From NCBI GenBank assembly GCA_016786485.1, contig JAEUWD010000005.1, positions 1 to 53,716 of the forward strand: a stretch of DNA of 53,716 nucleotides, read 5' to 3'. Shown in pieces: positions 39,033 to 47,472 of this stretch. This stretch comes from Bacteriovoracaceae bacterium. Its GTDB lineage: Bacteria > Bdellovibrionota > Bacteriovoracia > Bacteriovoracales > Bacteriovoracaceae. Below the pieces are notes generated by a model that was not told the DNA's origin, ran no database searches, and saw only the letters and a program-made list of their open reading frames with translations. The first letter of the stretch is position 1. Each line of letters begins with the position of its first letter. The translations under genes were made by a program, and so were the position numbers.

Positions 39033-39722
39033 ATGGAAAAACGTTTAATTGAAGCTGAAAAATTTGTTTTTAAAGGGAAGGATTTCTCGGCCGAAACCGT
39101 CACTAAAAAAATGGAAACTTATCTGACTGAAAGTCGTAAGGCCAAAATTGAAAAAGTGCTTAATGGACGCACTTGTAATGTTTCAGTTTTAGTGGAAAGA
39201 ATTCATGATACCGGCAATATCGCAGCGGTTATGCGTTCCATGGAAAACTTAGGTTTTCAAAAAATTGATATTATCGAATCAGAAAAAACCAAAACCAGTT
39301 CACGTATCACGATTGGAGCGGACAAGTGGTTATCGATTCGTAAGTGGCAAGAGACCACTCCATGTGTGGAGCAATTAAAAGCCGAAGGTTATCAAATTGT
39401 TTGTACTGCTCTTGAAGCTGATTCAGTTCCCATGACGGAAATTGATTTCACCAAGCCAACTGTTATCTGTTTAGGCAATGAGAAAATGGGCGTGAGTCCT
39501 GAGCTTCTCAAACATGCCGATAAAAATTGTATTATTCCAACCGTAGGTTTCTCACAAAGTTTTAATATTTCAGTCGCGGCTGCTATTTTACTTTCTTATA
39601 TTCATCAGCAACGGGCAGAACGCATGGGCCAGCATGGTGATCTCACGACAGAAGAAAAAGAAATTTTACGCGCTCATTATTATTTGAAATCTTCGAAGAA
39701 TGCTTCTCGCTATTTTATCTAA
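39033..39722 (+). CDS. trmH: tRNA (guanosine-18) 2'-O-methyltransferase TrmH
   Basis: 229 residues, the TrmH length. The three SPOUT motifs are present: DTGNIAAVMRSMENLG, VICLGNEKMGVSPELL and SFNISVAAAILL, followed by the C-terminal tRNA-binding tail (LTTEEKEILRAHYYLKSS). It methylates G18 in the tRNA D-loop. It begins without a Shine-Dalgarno sequence and its 3' end overlaps the convergent MipA-like gene by 8 bp. Confidence 0.92.
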   Translation: MEKRLIEAEKFVFKGKDFSAETVTKKMETYLTESRKAKIEKVLNGRTCNVSVLVERIHDTGNIAAVMRSMENLGFQKIDIIESEKTKTSSRITIGADKWLSIRKWQETTPCVEQLKAEGYQIVCTALEADSVPMTEIDFTKPTVICLGNEKMGVSPELLKHADKNCIIPTVGFSQSFNISVAAAILLSYIHQQRAERMGQHGDLTTEEKEILRAHYYLKSSKNASRYFI

Positions 39723-40560
39723 CACCTAACCACGGTGATTTATAAAACCACCAAGTATAACCAACTGCCCAGCTAAAATTTTGTTTATTCACGACGAGGG
39801 GACTGTTTTCAATTTGTGAACCATCCACCGTGGCCCATTGGCCAGCAATGAATATCGTATGTTCTTTGAAAAAAGTATAAGAGAAAGCTGCGACAAGAGA
39901 AGTTTGAAGTAAGCCAGCTTTGGCGTCATAGGCAGGGCGACTCCCAGTTTGAAAGGCCGGATCGACTTGATAGTAATAATCCATATATCGTTCGGTTGCC
40001 CAACGAGCGTCGAGACCCAAAAGAAAAATCATCGGCAACTGAAAAAGGTTTTCTTTGATCATATACAAAAAAGGATTGAAGACTAAACCCCGATCTTCGG
40101 TGTCTTTAAAATCAGTGGCGAAGGCCAAACGTACGGGGAGGGCTAAGCCTACTTTATATTGAGAGTCCGCGCTCCAGCGTTTGAAGTGATAAAGGATGCT
40201 TGGCCCAAGTTCGATCATACTATCTAAATCAGGCATCCCTGTACGAACAGGGTTATCTTTAGCATCCGAAGCAAAAGTTAAAGAGCCACTTAAACTTAAT
40301 TCGTATTTTGGATCGCTCACAAAACGTCCGCGTGCTCCACCTTCTTCATCCACACGAAAATTTTCTCCACGAATAATTCCAGTCGGAAAGGGAAAAGTAT
40401 AAACCCGGCCGTGTTCCGCGCCGGCATAATCTGGAAAATAGAAGGAAGCGATACCCGCACCTAATTCGATGAGTGGAGGGGCTTCTTTATCCACAGGGCG
40501 CGTGATTTGCGCTGCAGCATTTAGTGTTAACAGAATGTAAACGGTCCAAAATGTATTCAT
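39715..40560 (-). CDS. MipA/OmpV-family outer-membrane protein
   Basis: 281 residues with an N-terminal signal (TVYILLTLNAAA). The family pattern is visible: LGAGIASFYFPDYAGAEH at the start of the mature protein, YELSLSGSLTF, ELGPSILYHF, and SPLVVNKQNFSWAVGYTWWF near the end. MipA-type barrels act as scaffolds for murein-modifying enzymes in E. coli; here the role is unknown. No good ribosome site is seen. Confidence 0.85.
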   Translation of the reverse strand: MNTFWTVYILLTLNAAAQITRPVDKEAPPLIELGAGIASFYFPDYAGAEHGRVYTFPFPTGIIRGENFRVDEEGGARGRFVSDPKYELSLSGSLTFASDAKDNPVRTGMPDLDSMIELGPSILYHFKRWSADSQYKVGLALPVRLAFATDFKDTEDRGLVFNPFLYMIKENLFQLPMIFLLGLDARWATERYMDYYYQVDPAFQTGSRPAYDAKAGLLQTSLVAAFSYTFFKEHTIFIAGQWATVDGSQIENSPLVVNKQNFSWAVGYTWWFYKSPWLGVR

Positions 40561-40612
40561 TGCCTATAAACTATTGGATTTGTGGCCTTCTGTCATTGTA
40601 GAGTGGCTGCCT

Positions 40613-41416
40613 ATGAAACCTTTCCTGAAATGGGCCGGAAATAAACACAAATACTTGCCCCGAATAAAAGAACTTTTGCCAGCTGGTCATCGTTTGATTG
40701 AGCCGTTTGTCGGTGCTGGTGCCGTTTTCCTGGGCACTGATTATAATGAATATTTACTCGCCGATAGTAACCCCGATTTGATAGGCCTTTTTCGTACACT
40801 TCAATCAAGTCGCCAAGAGTTTATCGATTTTGCTCGTTCGTATTTTGTTCCAGAAAATAATAATGAAGAAAAATTTTATGAGTTACGTGATCTTTTTAAT
40901 AAATGTAATGATCGCAAATTAAAATCAGCACTGTTTATTTACTTGAATCGCCATTGTTACAATGGTCTTTGTCGTTACAATAAGCGTGGTGAATTTAATA
41001 CGCCATTTGGTCGTTACACCACGGTCTATTTCCCTGAAGTTGAAATGCAGTACTTTATGAAGAAAGCCGAACGTGCGATTTTTGAGTGTGCGGACTTTGA
41101 AGAAATCATGCTATCAACAGTTCAAGGCGATGTGATCTATTGTGATCCTCCATACGTGCCACTCAGTCCGACTGCGAGTTTTACCAGTTATTCAATCGAA
41201 GGTTTTTCACAAATGAAGCAGGAGCGTCTCGCGCGTGTGGCGGAACTTGTTAGCCATCGTGGTATTCCTGTTCTGATTTCAAATCATAAAACTGAATTTA
41301 CCATGCAAGAATATTCCAAAGCACAAATCACGGATTTTGAAGTTCAACGTTTTATTTCAAGTAAAGCTTCCGCTCGTGGTAAGGCGCAAGAACTTCTCGC
41401 TCTTTTCCAAAACTAA
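40613..41416 (+). CDS. dam: Dam-type DNA adenine (N6) methyltransferase
   Basis: 267 residues, starting MKPFLKWAGN as in the family; a TTG at 40574 would add 13 unrelated residues. Motif I EPFVGAGAVF (30-39), DPPYVPLSPTASF (178-190, catalytic DPPY) and the YNGLCRYN block are those of Dam, which methylates adenine in GATC. No restriction enzyme, MutH or SeqA is next to it, so it is a solitary methylase in this window. greB starts on the base after its stop. Confidence 0.93.
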   Translation: MKPFLKWAGNKHKYLPRIKELLPAGHRLIEPFVGAGAVFLGTDYNEYLLADSNPDLIGLFRTLQSSRQEFIDFARSYFVPENNNEEKFYELRDLFNKCNDRKLKSALFIYLNRHCYNGLCRYNKRGEFNTPFGRYTTVYFPEVEMQYFMKKAERAIFECADFEEIMLSTVQGDVIYCDPPYVPLSPTASFTSYSIEGFSQMKQERLARVAELVSHRGIPVLISNHKTEFTMQEYSKAQITDFEVQRFISSKASARGKAQELLALFQN

Positions 41417-41908
41417 ATGAAAAAGAAAAATTATATCTCCAAGCAAGGTTTTCAAAAATTGGTTGATGAGTTCAATCACTTAACCAAAGTTGAACGTCCG
41501 CAAGTTTGTGCCACGGTGGCGTGGGCGGCAGGCAATGGCGATCGCAGTGAGAACGCCGATTATCAGTATGGCAAAAGACGTTTACGTGAAATTGATCGAC
41601 GTCTGGCCTTTCTTAATAAAAGAATAGAAAACGCTGAAGTAGTTCATTATGAAAATCAGCAAGACGAAAAAATTCGCTTTGGTGCCACGGTCGAAACCGA
41701 AGATGAGTATGGGGAAAACAAAACCTTCACCATCGTAGGTGTGGATGAAATCGATACCAAGCGCCAGTGGATTAGCTGGGAATCTCCCATCGGTCGCGCC
41801 TTTTTAGGTAAAGAAGAGGGTGATGAGGTCTTGATTAGAGGAGTAAAGTCAGAGTACACTTTAACCATCATTTCAGTAAACTATAAGTCTTGGGACTTTA
41901 AGGAGTAA
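41417..41908 (+). CDS. greB: Transcript cleavage factor GreB
   Basis: 163 residues. The N-terminal coiled coil (to about 75) has the acidic tip GDRSENADYQYGKRRLREIDRR, nearly identical to E. coli GreB; the C-terminal domain has FGATVETEDEYGE and SPIGRAFLGKEEGDEV. It enters the RNA polymerase secondary channel and stimulates cleavage of backtracked RNA. The ATG directly follows the dam stop, so they form an operon, an unusual pairing. Confidence 0.95.
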   Translation: MKKKNYISKQGFQKLVDEFNHLTKVERPQVCATVAWAAGNGDRSENADYQYGKRRLREIDRRLAFLNKRIENAEVVHYENQQDEKIRFGATVETEDEYGENKTFTIVGVDEIDTKRQWISWESPIGRAFLGKEEGDEVLIRGVKSEYTLTIISVNYKSWDFKE

Positions 41909-41910
41909 AA

Positions 41911-42111
41911 ATGGAAAAAGTTAAAGAAACAAAAGAGTACACCATCTACAAAAAAGAAAATGGTCGTTATGCTGTGAAAAACAGTCAGCGTAAGTACATT
42001 AATGCTAACGAAAAAGTAAAAATTTTAGTGGCGGAAGGTTTACTTAAAGTAAAAGTTCCAACTAAAGAAGCACCAGAAGTTGAAGCTCCAGCTGAAGCGA
42101 AAGCAGAATAA
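41911..42111 (+). CDS. Small protein with basic core and acidic tail
   Basis: 66 residues. The start has a strong AAGGAG. The N-terminal part (YTIYKKENGRYAVKNSQRKYINANEK) resembles a small beta-strand-rich nucleic-acid- or peptide-binding domain; the last 16 residues are Glu/Ala/Pro rich. Function unknown. It lies two bases after greB in the same operon and is followed by a terminator. Confidence 0.75.
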   Translation: MEKVKETKEYTIYKKENGRYAVKNSQRKYINANEKVKILVAEGLLKVKVPTKEAPEVEAPAEAKAE

Positions 42112-42113
42112 TA

Positions 42114-42141
42114 AAAGGCCCCTCGATGAGGGGCTTTTTTA
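42114..42141. terminator. Intrinsic terminator of the dam-greB operon
   Basis: GCCCCTC-GAT-GAGGGGC (42118-42134) followed by six T, with an A-run before it. It is also convergent with the RluA-type gene and could act in both directions. Confidence 0.92.
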
Positions 42142-42143
42142 TT

Positions 42144-42953
42144 TTAAAGAGGAAAGATTAATTGTTCGTTTGAAATTTGAAAAGTCTGTCCGTCGACAAT
42201 CAGTTTATGTGCCTGCAGTCTCAAGCCTTCAGTATTCTTATTGCCTTTACCATAGCGCGGATCTCCCATCACAGGATGACCAATGCCTTCCATGTGTAAA
42301 CGGATTTGGTGTGTACGACCAGTGGTGATTTCAATTTCCAGTTGCGTAGTATGTTCATTTTGCTTGAGGACTTTATATAAAGTCTGCGCCGGTTTTCCTT
42401 CCAATGGTTTGCTGATTTCTCCAGCTTTTTCAACTTTGCCCAAGACTTCGGCCAAATAGAATTTGCGAATTTTATGATTTTGAATTTTTTGTGAAAGTTC
42501 CGCCGCCATTTTGCCCGTGTGAGCAAAGAGCATGAGGCCCGAGGTCTCACGATCCAGTCGGTGAACCAGATAAGTTTCTCGATATTTTGTTTCCACATGT
42601 CTGAGAATTGAACCCGCATCACCAAAGTCCGTGCCCTGAGAAATAACTCCTGCTGGTTTAAACCACAGAGTCCAAGTTTTAGCATCATGCAAACATTGAA
42701 TTTGATCTTCACTGGCAAAAATGAGATTCGGGTCATAATAAAATTCGACGCGATTACCCGGTAACAACGATGTTTGCACTTTACGTATTCGCTTGCGTTT
42801 TTTCTGCGTTAACCAAACACCACCCTGACTCATAATGGTTTTCATTTTTTGTTTAGAAAGTTCCACATATTTGACCAAAAAATCGATTAGGAGTTTAGGG
42901 TCATCGGCCGTCACAACTTTGTTGAATTTCACGATATTGCTTTTTTGTTGCAT
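42144..42953 (-). CDS. RluA-family pseudouridine synthase (second copy)
   Basis: 269 residues. An S4-like N-terminal part (KYVELSKQKMKTIMSQGGVWLTQ) is followed by the catalytic domain with VHRLDRETSGLMLFAHT and TTGRTHQIRLHM, then HPVMGDPRYG. It differs from the RluA-type enzyme at 18493 and presumably modifies another rRNA or tRNA uridine. There is no ribosome site; a TATAGT hexamer ends 6 nt before the ATG. Confidence 0.9.
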   Translation of the reverse strand: MQQKSNIVKFNKVVTADDPKLLIDFLVKYVELSKQKMKTIMSQGGVWLTQKKRKRIRKVQTSLLPGNRVEFYYDPNLIFASEDQIQCLHDAKTWTLWFKPAGVISQGTDFGDAGSILRHVETKYRETYLVHRLDRETSGLMLFAHTGKMAAELSQKIQNHKIRKFYLAEVLGKVEKAGEISKPLEGKPAQTLYKVLKQNEHTTQLEIEITTGRTHQIRLHMEGIGHPVMGDPRYGKGNKNTEGLRLQAHKLIVDGQTFQISNEQLIFPL

Positions 42954-42959
42954 GGGCGT

Positions 42960-42965
42960 ACTATA
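42960..42965 (-). promoter_or_regulatory. -10 hexamer directly before the RluA-type start codon
   Basis: TATAGT (five of six consensus bases) lies six bases before the ATG at 42953 on the minus strand. No good -35 is visible. Confidence 0.4.
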
Positions 42966-42992
42966 GAGAGAATTTAAGCAAAGAGGAATAGC

Positions 42993-43538
42993 TTGATAAA
43001 ATTATTCATATTGGCAGGAGTTTTTATGGCACAGGCAAACGCATTTGAGCAGGCCACATTTGGGGCAGGTTGCTTTTGGGGAGTCGAGTATATTTTCGAA
43101 GATATTGAAGGTGTAAAGGATGCGGTTTCGGGTTATGCCGGCGGTAATATTGAGAATCCAACCTACCAACAGGTTCTGACCAAGGTTACAGGTCACGCTG
43201 AAGTGGTACAGTTAACCTTTGATCCGAAAAAGATTACTTACGAGAAAATTTTAGAAGTGTATTTTCGTATGCATGATCCGACCCAGACGGATGGTCAAGG
43301 TCCGGATATCGGTCCTCAATATCGTTCAGTCATTATGTATCATAATAACGATCAAAAAATTCAGGCGGAAAATTTCATTCAAAAGCTTACTGTTGGAAAA
43401 TACTTCGATAAACCGATAGTGACCAAAGTCGAAGCATTAAAAACATTTTATAAAGCTGAAGACTATCATCAGAATTACTATGAGCAAAAGGGCAGTAAAC
43501 CTTACTGCCACATTTTGCGTCCTAGTTTTAAATTATAA
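42993..43538 (+). CDS. msrA: Peptide methionine sulfoxide reductase MsrA
   Basis: 181 residues from the TTG at 42993. GAGCFWG holds catalytic Cys27; DPTQTDGQGPDIGPQYRS and YHQNYYEQ are family motifs. The N-terminus MIKLFILAGVFMAQANA is a neat signal peptide, so this form should be periplasmic; GAGG precedes the TTG. A second in-frame start, ATG at 43026, has AGGAG five bases upstream and would give a cytosolic enzyme starting MAQANAFEQ. It reduces methionine-S-sulfoxide in proteins. A single further Cys in SKPYCHIL may act in recycling. Confidence 0.94.
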   Translation: MIKLFILAGVFMAQANAFEQATFGAGCFWGVEYIFEDIEGVKDAVSGYAGGNIENPTYQQVLTKVTGHAEVVQLTFDPKKITYEKILEVYFRMHDPTQTDGQGPDIGPQYRSVIMYHNNDQKIQAENFIQKLTVGKYFDKPIVTKVEALKTFYKAEDYHQNYYEQKGSKPYCHILRPSFKL

Positions 43539-43543
43539 TTGAA

Positions 43544-44626
43544 TTAGTTAGCGTAGCCGTACTTACAACCAAGAACCATTTCAGGCGCTTTGTTAAAGTT
43601 ACCTTTTTCTGTCTTCGTTTTGCCTTTCATTTTAAAAGTCTTACCTTTGGTACGAGTGCCAGATAAGCTAATACGATCACTTACGAATAAACTTCCTGCT
43701 ACGAGACCATTTTCAGTGTTGAAACCTGAGAACTCGCCCGTTTGAGCATCCCATACGTAAGCTGCGATTTCGCAATAGTACGGTTTCCCAATTGGAGGTA
43801 ACATAACAAACGTTTTATAATCAATTTTAAGTTTACCGTTTTTCTGTAAATCCACATCAAAATATTTCACATCAATTTGAATTCCGTTGCATGGAAAAGT
43901 AGCATCTTTAGCACCAGCGACTAGACCTTTTTGTGGGTTACTTCCCAAATTAACCGCACAAACATAACCCGCTAAATCAGCTGCTGAGTTTGTTTCATGA
44001 ATAGTTGGAGTGCTTGTATCATCTCGAGAAGGAACTGAATTATTGTTGTTGTTGTTTCTTTCTTTATTTTTAACAGTTGTGTTTGCTACTTCCACTTGGT
44101 TACGACGACTTGATTGGCACTCATCAACGAAAATTTCAGTAACAGCAAAGAAAGGCGTCGTTTTATCATCAACAACTTCCATGATTTCAAAGTCGATATA
44201 AGTTGCACCACTCTTGATACGTCTAAACTCTAAATAATCAGAATTTGGATTATTAACGAATTCTAAATATCGTTTATCTAAACTTACATTGAATTTATAT
44301 TCTGGCCCTGAAAATTGAGAAAGAGGTATTTTCTCACCGTTTTGATTACGAACTTCCACCGCTACAGTACAATAAGCGTTGCGAGCTGAACCTACGTTAA
44401 CAATGGCTTCTGGGGCATCTTCATAAGTAACAGAACCTACAATCTGACGAGCAGAAAAAACATTGGCCTTCGCTACAATGATAGCACCTGAATTAATTAA
44501 CCAAACATGAAAAACTGTTTTGCTTTCTGTTTCTTCGATTTTTTGAACTTCAAAAGCTCCAGCATGAGTAATATTAAGTGCGTTTGCGTGAGGTCCTACC
44601 GTGAAGGCTTGAGGGCGGTTTTTCAT
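43544..44626 (-). CDS. Large secreted-type protein body, apparently cut off from its signal peptide by a stop codon
   Basis: 360 residues from the ATG at 44626, which has no ribosome site and no signal peptide. The frame is continuous with a 44-residue upstream segment that has a signal peptide, separated by a single in-frame TAA (44633-44635) and two codons. The body has two beta-rich halves: residues about 15-170 and a C-terminal half about 217-360 (AGYVCAVNLGSNPQKGLVAGAKDATFPC, VLGCKYGYAN), joined by a linker with a run of asparagines encoded by trinucleotide repeats (about 44038-44058). Several cysteines suggest export. Function unknown. It may be a pseudogene, a read-through product, or the effect of a sequencing error. 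Confidence 0.65.
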   Translation of the reverse strand: MKNRPQAFTVGPHANALNITHAGAFEVQKIEETESKTVFHVWLINSGAIIVAKANVFSARQIVGSVTYEDAPEAIVNVGSARNAYCTVAVEVRNQNGEKIPLSQFSGPEYKFNVSLDKRYLEFVNNPNSDYLEFRRIKSGATYIDFEIMEVVDDKTTPFFAVTEIFVDECQSSRRNQVEVANTTVKNKERNNNNNNSVPSRDDTSTPTIHETNSAADLAGYVCAVNLGSNPQKGLVAGAKDATFPCNGIQIDVKYFDVDLQKNGKLKIDYKTFVMLPPIGKPYYCEIAAYVWDAQTGEFSGFNTENGLVAGSLFVSDRISLSGTRTKGKTFKMKGKTKTEKGNFNKAPEMVLGCKYGYAN

Positions 44627-44632
44627 TTTATT

Positions 44633-44767
44633 TTATTCATTGAAATCTTGGTTTGAAACATGGAGTTGAATGGTCTTTACCCAGTTTTCAAATCCAGGAA
44701 TATTCTGTGATTGTGTCCAGCCTACAGTTGAAAAAACCATTAACGCTAAAATGAATAAAGTTTTCAA
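44633..44767 (-). CDS. 44-residue signal-peptide segment preceding the interrupted gene
   Basis: TTG start at 44767 with AAAGGG 7-12 bases upstream. MKTLFILALMVFSTVGWTQS is a good signal peptide; 24 further residues (NIPGFENWVKTIQLHVSNQ...) end at TAA. The next codons are in the same frame and reach the ATG of the following 360-residue protein, so both were probably one gene of about 407 codons. Confidence 0.6.
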   Translation of the reverse strand: MKTLFILALMVFSTVGWTQSQNIPGFENWVKTIQLHVSNQDFNE

Positions 44768-44925
44768 GTAACACCCTTTGTTTATTTTAACGCAATATAT
44801 ACTACTTAAGGATGCGATGCGCAACAAAAACAAGTTGGAAAGGTATTATTTACAGAAATACTCAGGTAAATGTCTGATTTTTCATGTTTTATGCCAAACA
44901 TGCCGTTAAGGGAGTGGGAAACTAT

Positions 44926-45795
44926 ATGAATTTTCTTTATTTATTATTGTATCACTCACTGGCCTTGGCCCAGTTTTATGATCAACCATCGAAGGATCGT
45001 TACGATCGCTGCATCTCTATTGTGGATAAGGCGATGAGCGATAGTGCGGCTGAGAAAAATTACGGAGAAAAATCCCAAGGTCGATGTACTTTGTATTATT
45101 GCGAAATCAGTGGGCATCATTTAGGAAAATCAATTTATGTTTGGGGTCAATATCGTTCGTGCCCATCGCTTAAGCGTTTAAAGGCTTATACCACTAAGAA
45201 AAAACAATCAACGGATGAAGAAGTGACAGCGTTTTTGAATCGTTTCCGTGAGACGGTCGAAGTGAAAAAAGAAGAAGTGCTGATTCCACCGCCTGAGCAT
45301 AAAGAAGAAGTTGCACTACCAGTGCCGACAGAGTTAAAGGTGATGGAATCTAAACCTAACGAAGCAGTCGTAAGCCAAGACTATAATAAGGATACCTTAA
45401 CTTGTTCGCCAGAAAATGTTGATACTCATAAAGGTGAAGAGTATGTGGATCTTTCAGAAGGCGTCGATGATGTCGATGATTGGGAAGAAGAAAAAGAGAC
45501 TTCTCAGGAGCGCTCAATTAGACGGTCTAGGCGCGAGCGAATCATAATTAATGATTATGACGACTATTCTGATTTTTACTGGGATCGTTCGAGACAGAAT
45601 AATTCTTGTTATAATTACTGCTTTCAGAATCAGTGGCAGAACCAAAACCAATATTGGCAACGACCTTATTATCCAAGCTACTACAATCCTTATCAGTCAT
45701 ATTTTAATCCTTATTTACAGCTAAATTTAGGCTTCGGTTTTAATAACTATCCCATGATGCCTATGAATCGTTATCCAGCTTATTGGGGCCCTTAA
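44926..45795 (+). CDS. Secreted protein with aromatic, Gln/Asn-rich C-terminal tail
   Basis: 289 residues from the ATG at 44926; the ATG at 44884 would add 14 residues before the signal and has no ribosome site. A signal peptide (NFLYLLLYHSLALA) is followed by a cysteine-containing domain (RCISIV, GRCTLYYCEISGHHLGK, RSCPSLKRL), a charged acidic linker (about 135-200) and an arginine-rich turn. The last 75 residues are dominated by Y, N, Q, P and F (NYCFQNQWQNQNQYWQRPYY). Such low-complexity tails resemble prion-like or surface-adhesive segments. Function unknown. Confidence 0.72.
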   Translation: MNFLYLLLYHSLALAQFYDQPSKDRYDRCISIVDKAMSDSAAEKNYGEKSQGRCTLYYCEISGHHLGKSIYVWGQYRSCPSLKRLKAYTTKKKQSTDEEVTAFLNRFRETVEVKKEEVLIPPPEHKEEVALPVPTELKVMESKPNEAVVSQDYNKDTLTCSPENVDTHKGEEYVDLSEGVDDVDDWEEEKETSQERSIRRSRRERIIINDYDDYSDFYWDRSRQNNSCYNYCFQNQWQNQNQYWQRPYYPSYYNPYQSYFNPYLQLNLGFGFNNYPMMPMNRYPAYWGP

Positions 45796-45808
45796 ATCAA
45801 AGAAATGT

Positions 45809-45951
45809 GGTCATTAAATAGACACCGTCTCGGTCCTTAGACAGGGTCATTAATTAATATGAATAAAAACAGGTACTTACCCCTAGACATAGAGCTTTTG
45901 TTTAGTCTAAAATTGGCATAATTCTTTCATATAGGAAGCTATCTCTAGACT
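45809..45951. promoter_or_regulatory. Cluster of short repeated motifs in an intergenic region, with a sigma-54-like site
   Basis: TAGACA occurs at 45819, 45838 and 45884, TAGTCTA at 45903 and TAGACT at 45946; GGTCATTAA occurs at 45809 and 45845. TGGCATAATTCTTTCA (45914-45929) matches the sigma-54 -24/-12 pattern except one base of the -12 GC. These are upstream of the secreted-protein gene at 45969 and could be regulator sites. Confidence 0.35.
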
Positions 45952-45968
45952 TAAACTAAAGGGGTCAT

Positions 45969-46430
45969 ATGCGTATTGTATTTATGTTTGTCTTCGTTTT
46001 TAGCATTCTGTTATCACATGTTGAGAGTTCACAAACGAAGCATAAATCATACCGTGATGTAGCGGCACAAACGCAAACTGAAGAGAAGACTAATTCATTA
46101 AGTGAGATTCGTAAGCAAATCAATTTAGAAGGTATTTTTCGTATCGCTGACGGGACAGTAAAGCGTTACCGTGTGGTCGAAAAACCTTCACAAATTATTA
46201 CTTTCAAAAATATTGAAGGTGATCTGTATTCAAAACTTTCTTGGCAAGCTGACTACGGTTTCCAAAGAGTAAAAACCAACGATATTAAAAATTTTAAAAC
46301 GATTAAAGAATACACTAACATTACACTAAACCAAGCGGGTGACTTTAGTTTGAATGTTACTCAAGCCGAAGGTGTATTGTTCTTAAGCCAAGGTTCTCAA
46401 AGAGAACTTGAGCTGGAAGAAATTAACTAA
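45969..46430 (+). CDS. Small secreted protein of unknown function
   Basis: 153 residues with a signal peptide (IVFMFVFVFSILLSHVESS). The mature part is beta-rich (IFRIADGTVKRYRVVEK, IITFKNIEGDLYSKL) without recognised motifs and without cysteine. AGGGG before the ATG is a good ribosome site. Its stop interleaves with the convergent MBL gene's stop. Confidence 0.72.
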   Translation: MRIVFMFVFVFSILLSHVESSQTKHKSYRDVAAQTQTEEKTNSLSEIRKQINLEGIFRIADGTVKRYRVVEKPSQIITFKNIEGDLYSKLSWQADYGFQRVKTNDIKNFKTIKEYTNITLNQAGDFSLNVTQAEGVLFLSQGSQRELELEEIN

Positions 46431-47428
46431 TCCCAGCTTTTACTTTCGCCAAACTTAAGCACTGAAAAATGATCTTGAGCAGACCTTGCCTTTTGTAAGT
46501 CCGTCGCTGGATCATCAATACCTTCGTCAGTTAAGGCAAATGTTCCAAAATGAATGGCAATTGAATTTTGACTCTTTAAATCTTTATGGGCCATGACGGC
46601 GTCTTCCGGGTTCATATGAGCGGCTTTCATAAACCATCGTGGTTCATAAGCGCCAATAGGTAAGAGCGATAATTTAAACGGTCCGTATTCTTTGCCAATA
46701 CGATTGAAGTGAGGAGCGTAACCGGTGTCTCCTGCAAAAAAGATTTTACCAGCAGAAGATTCAATCACGAAGCTGCCCCATAAGGTTTCGCGCTTATCAA
46801 AAACACCACGTGCTGACCAGTGATTGGCCTCTTCAAAAATAAATCGACTTTTTCCTAACTTATATTCTTCGCCCCAATCAAGTTCATGCACATTTTTAAG
46901 TCCACTTTCATTTAGGAGAGAAGCATTGCCTAGACCAACCAGGATATGACAGTCGGGAAATTTCTTTTGCAATTTTTGTAATGTCGGAAGATCGAGGTGA
47001 TCGTAGTGATTATGGCTGATCAAAATAATATCAATTTTAGGCAGAGACTCCATTTTTATTCCCGGTTCACGCACTCGTTTCGGTCCTGCCCATGAGATAG
47101 GGCTCGCGCGTTTAGACCAAATGGGATCTGTGATAACATTCAGTCCATCAAATTGCAGAAGAACACTGGCGTGATTCACAAAAGTCGCCGTGATGCCTTG
47201 GTTTACTTGCTGAGGAACAGCGGGAAATTTTTCATTCTCGACCCATACGGGCCAACTTTTACTCGCGCTGGTCAATTTCCACTTCAAGACTGTGAATAAA
47301 GATTTGTCTTCATAACCTGGATGACGATTATGAAATTGTTTTCCATCAAAATGATCAGAAAGTTTTGGCTTTATTGATTGAGAACTCATACAGCTCGCTA
47401 GTAAGATAGTTAGTAGGAATTTAGACAT
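46427..47428 (-). CDS. MBL-fold hydrolase, NAPE-PLD-like lipoprotein
   Basis: 333 residues. A lipobox (LLASC) follows the signal, so it is probably lipid-anchored. Metal ligands are in ISHNHYDHLDL (HxHxDH), EANHWSARG, FFAGDTGY and AIHFGTFAL. LLPIGAYEPRWFM and HMNPEDAV are typical of N-acylphosphatidylethanolamine phospholipase D-like proteins and UlaG relatives. A phospholipid or other phosphodiester substrate is plausible but unproven. Confidence 0.88.
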   Translation of the reverse strand: MSKFLLTILLASCMSSQSIKPKLSDHFDGKQFHNRHPGYEDKSLFTVLKWKLTSASKSWPVWVENEKFPAVPQQVNQGITATFVNHASVLLQFDGLNVITDPIWSKRASPISWAGPKRVREPGIKMESLPKIDIILISHNHYDHLDLPTLQKLQKKFPDCHILVGLGNASLLNESGLKNVHELDWGEEYKLGKSRFIFEEANHWSARGVFDKRETLWGSFVIESSAGKIFFAGDTGYAPHFNRIGKEYGPFKLSLLPIGAYEPRWFMKAAHMNPEDAVMAHKDLKSQNSIAIHFGTFALTDEGIDDPATDLQKARSAQDHFSVLKFGESKSWD

Positions 47429-47472
47429 AACAAAGTCTAGACAATTTTTTTTTGTTGGGAAAGAATAAAGCC

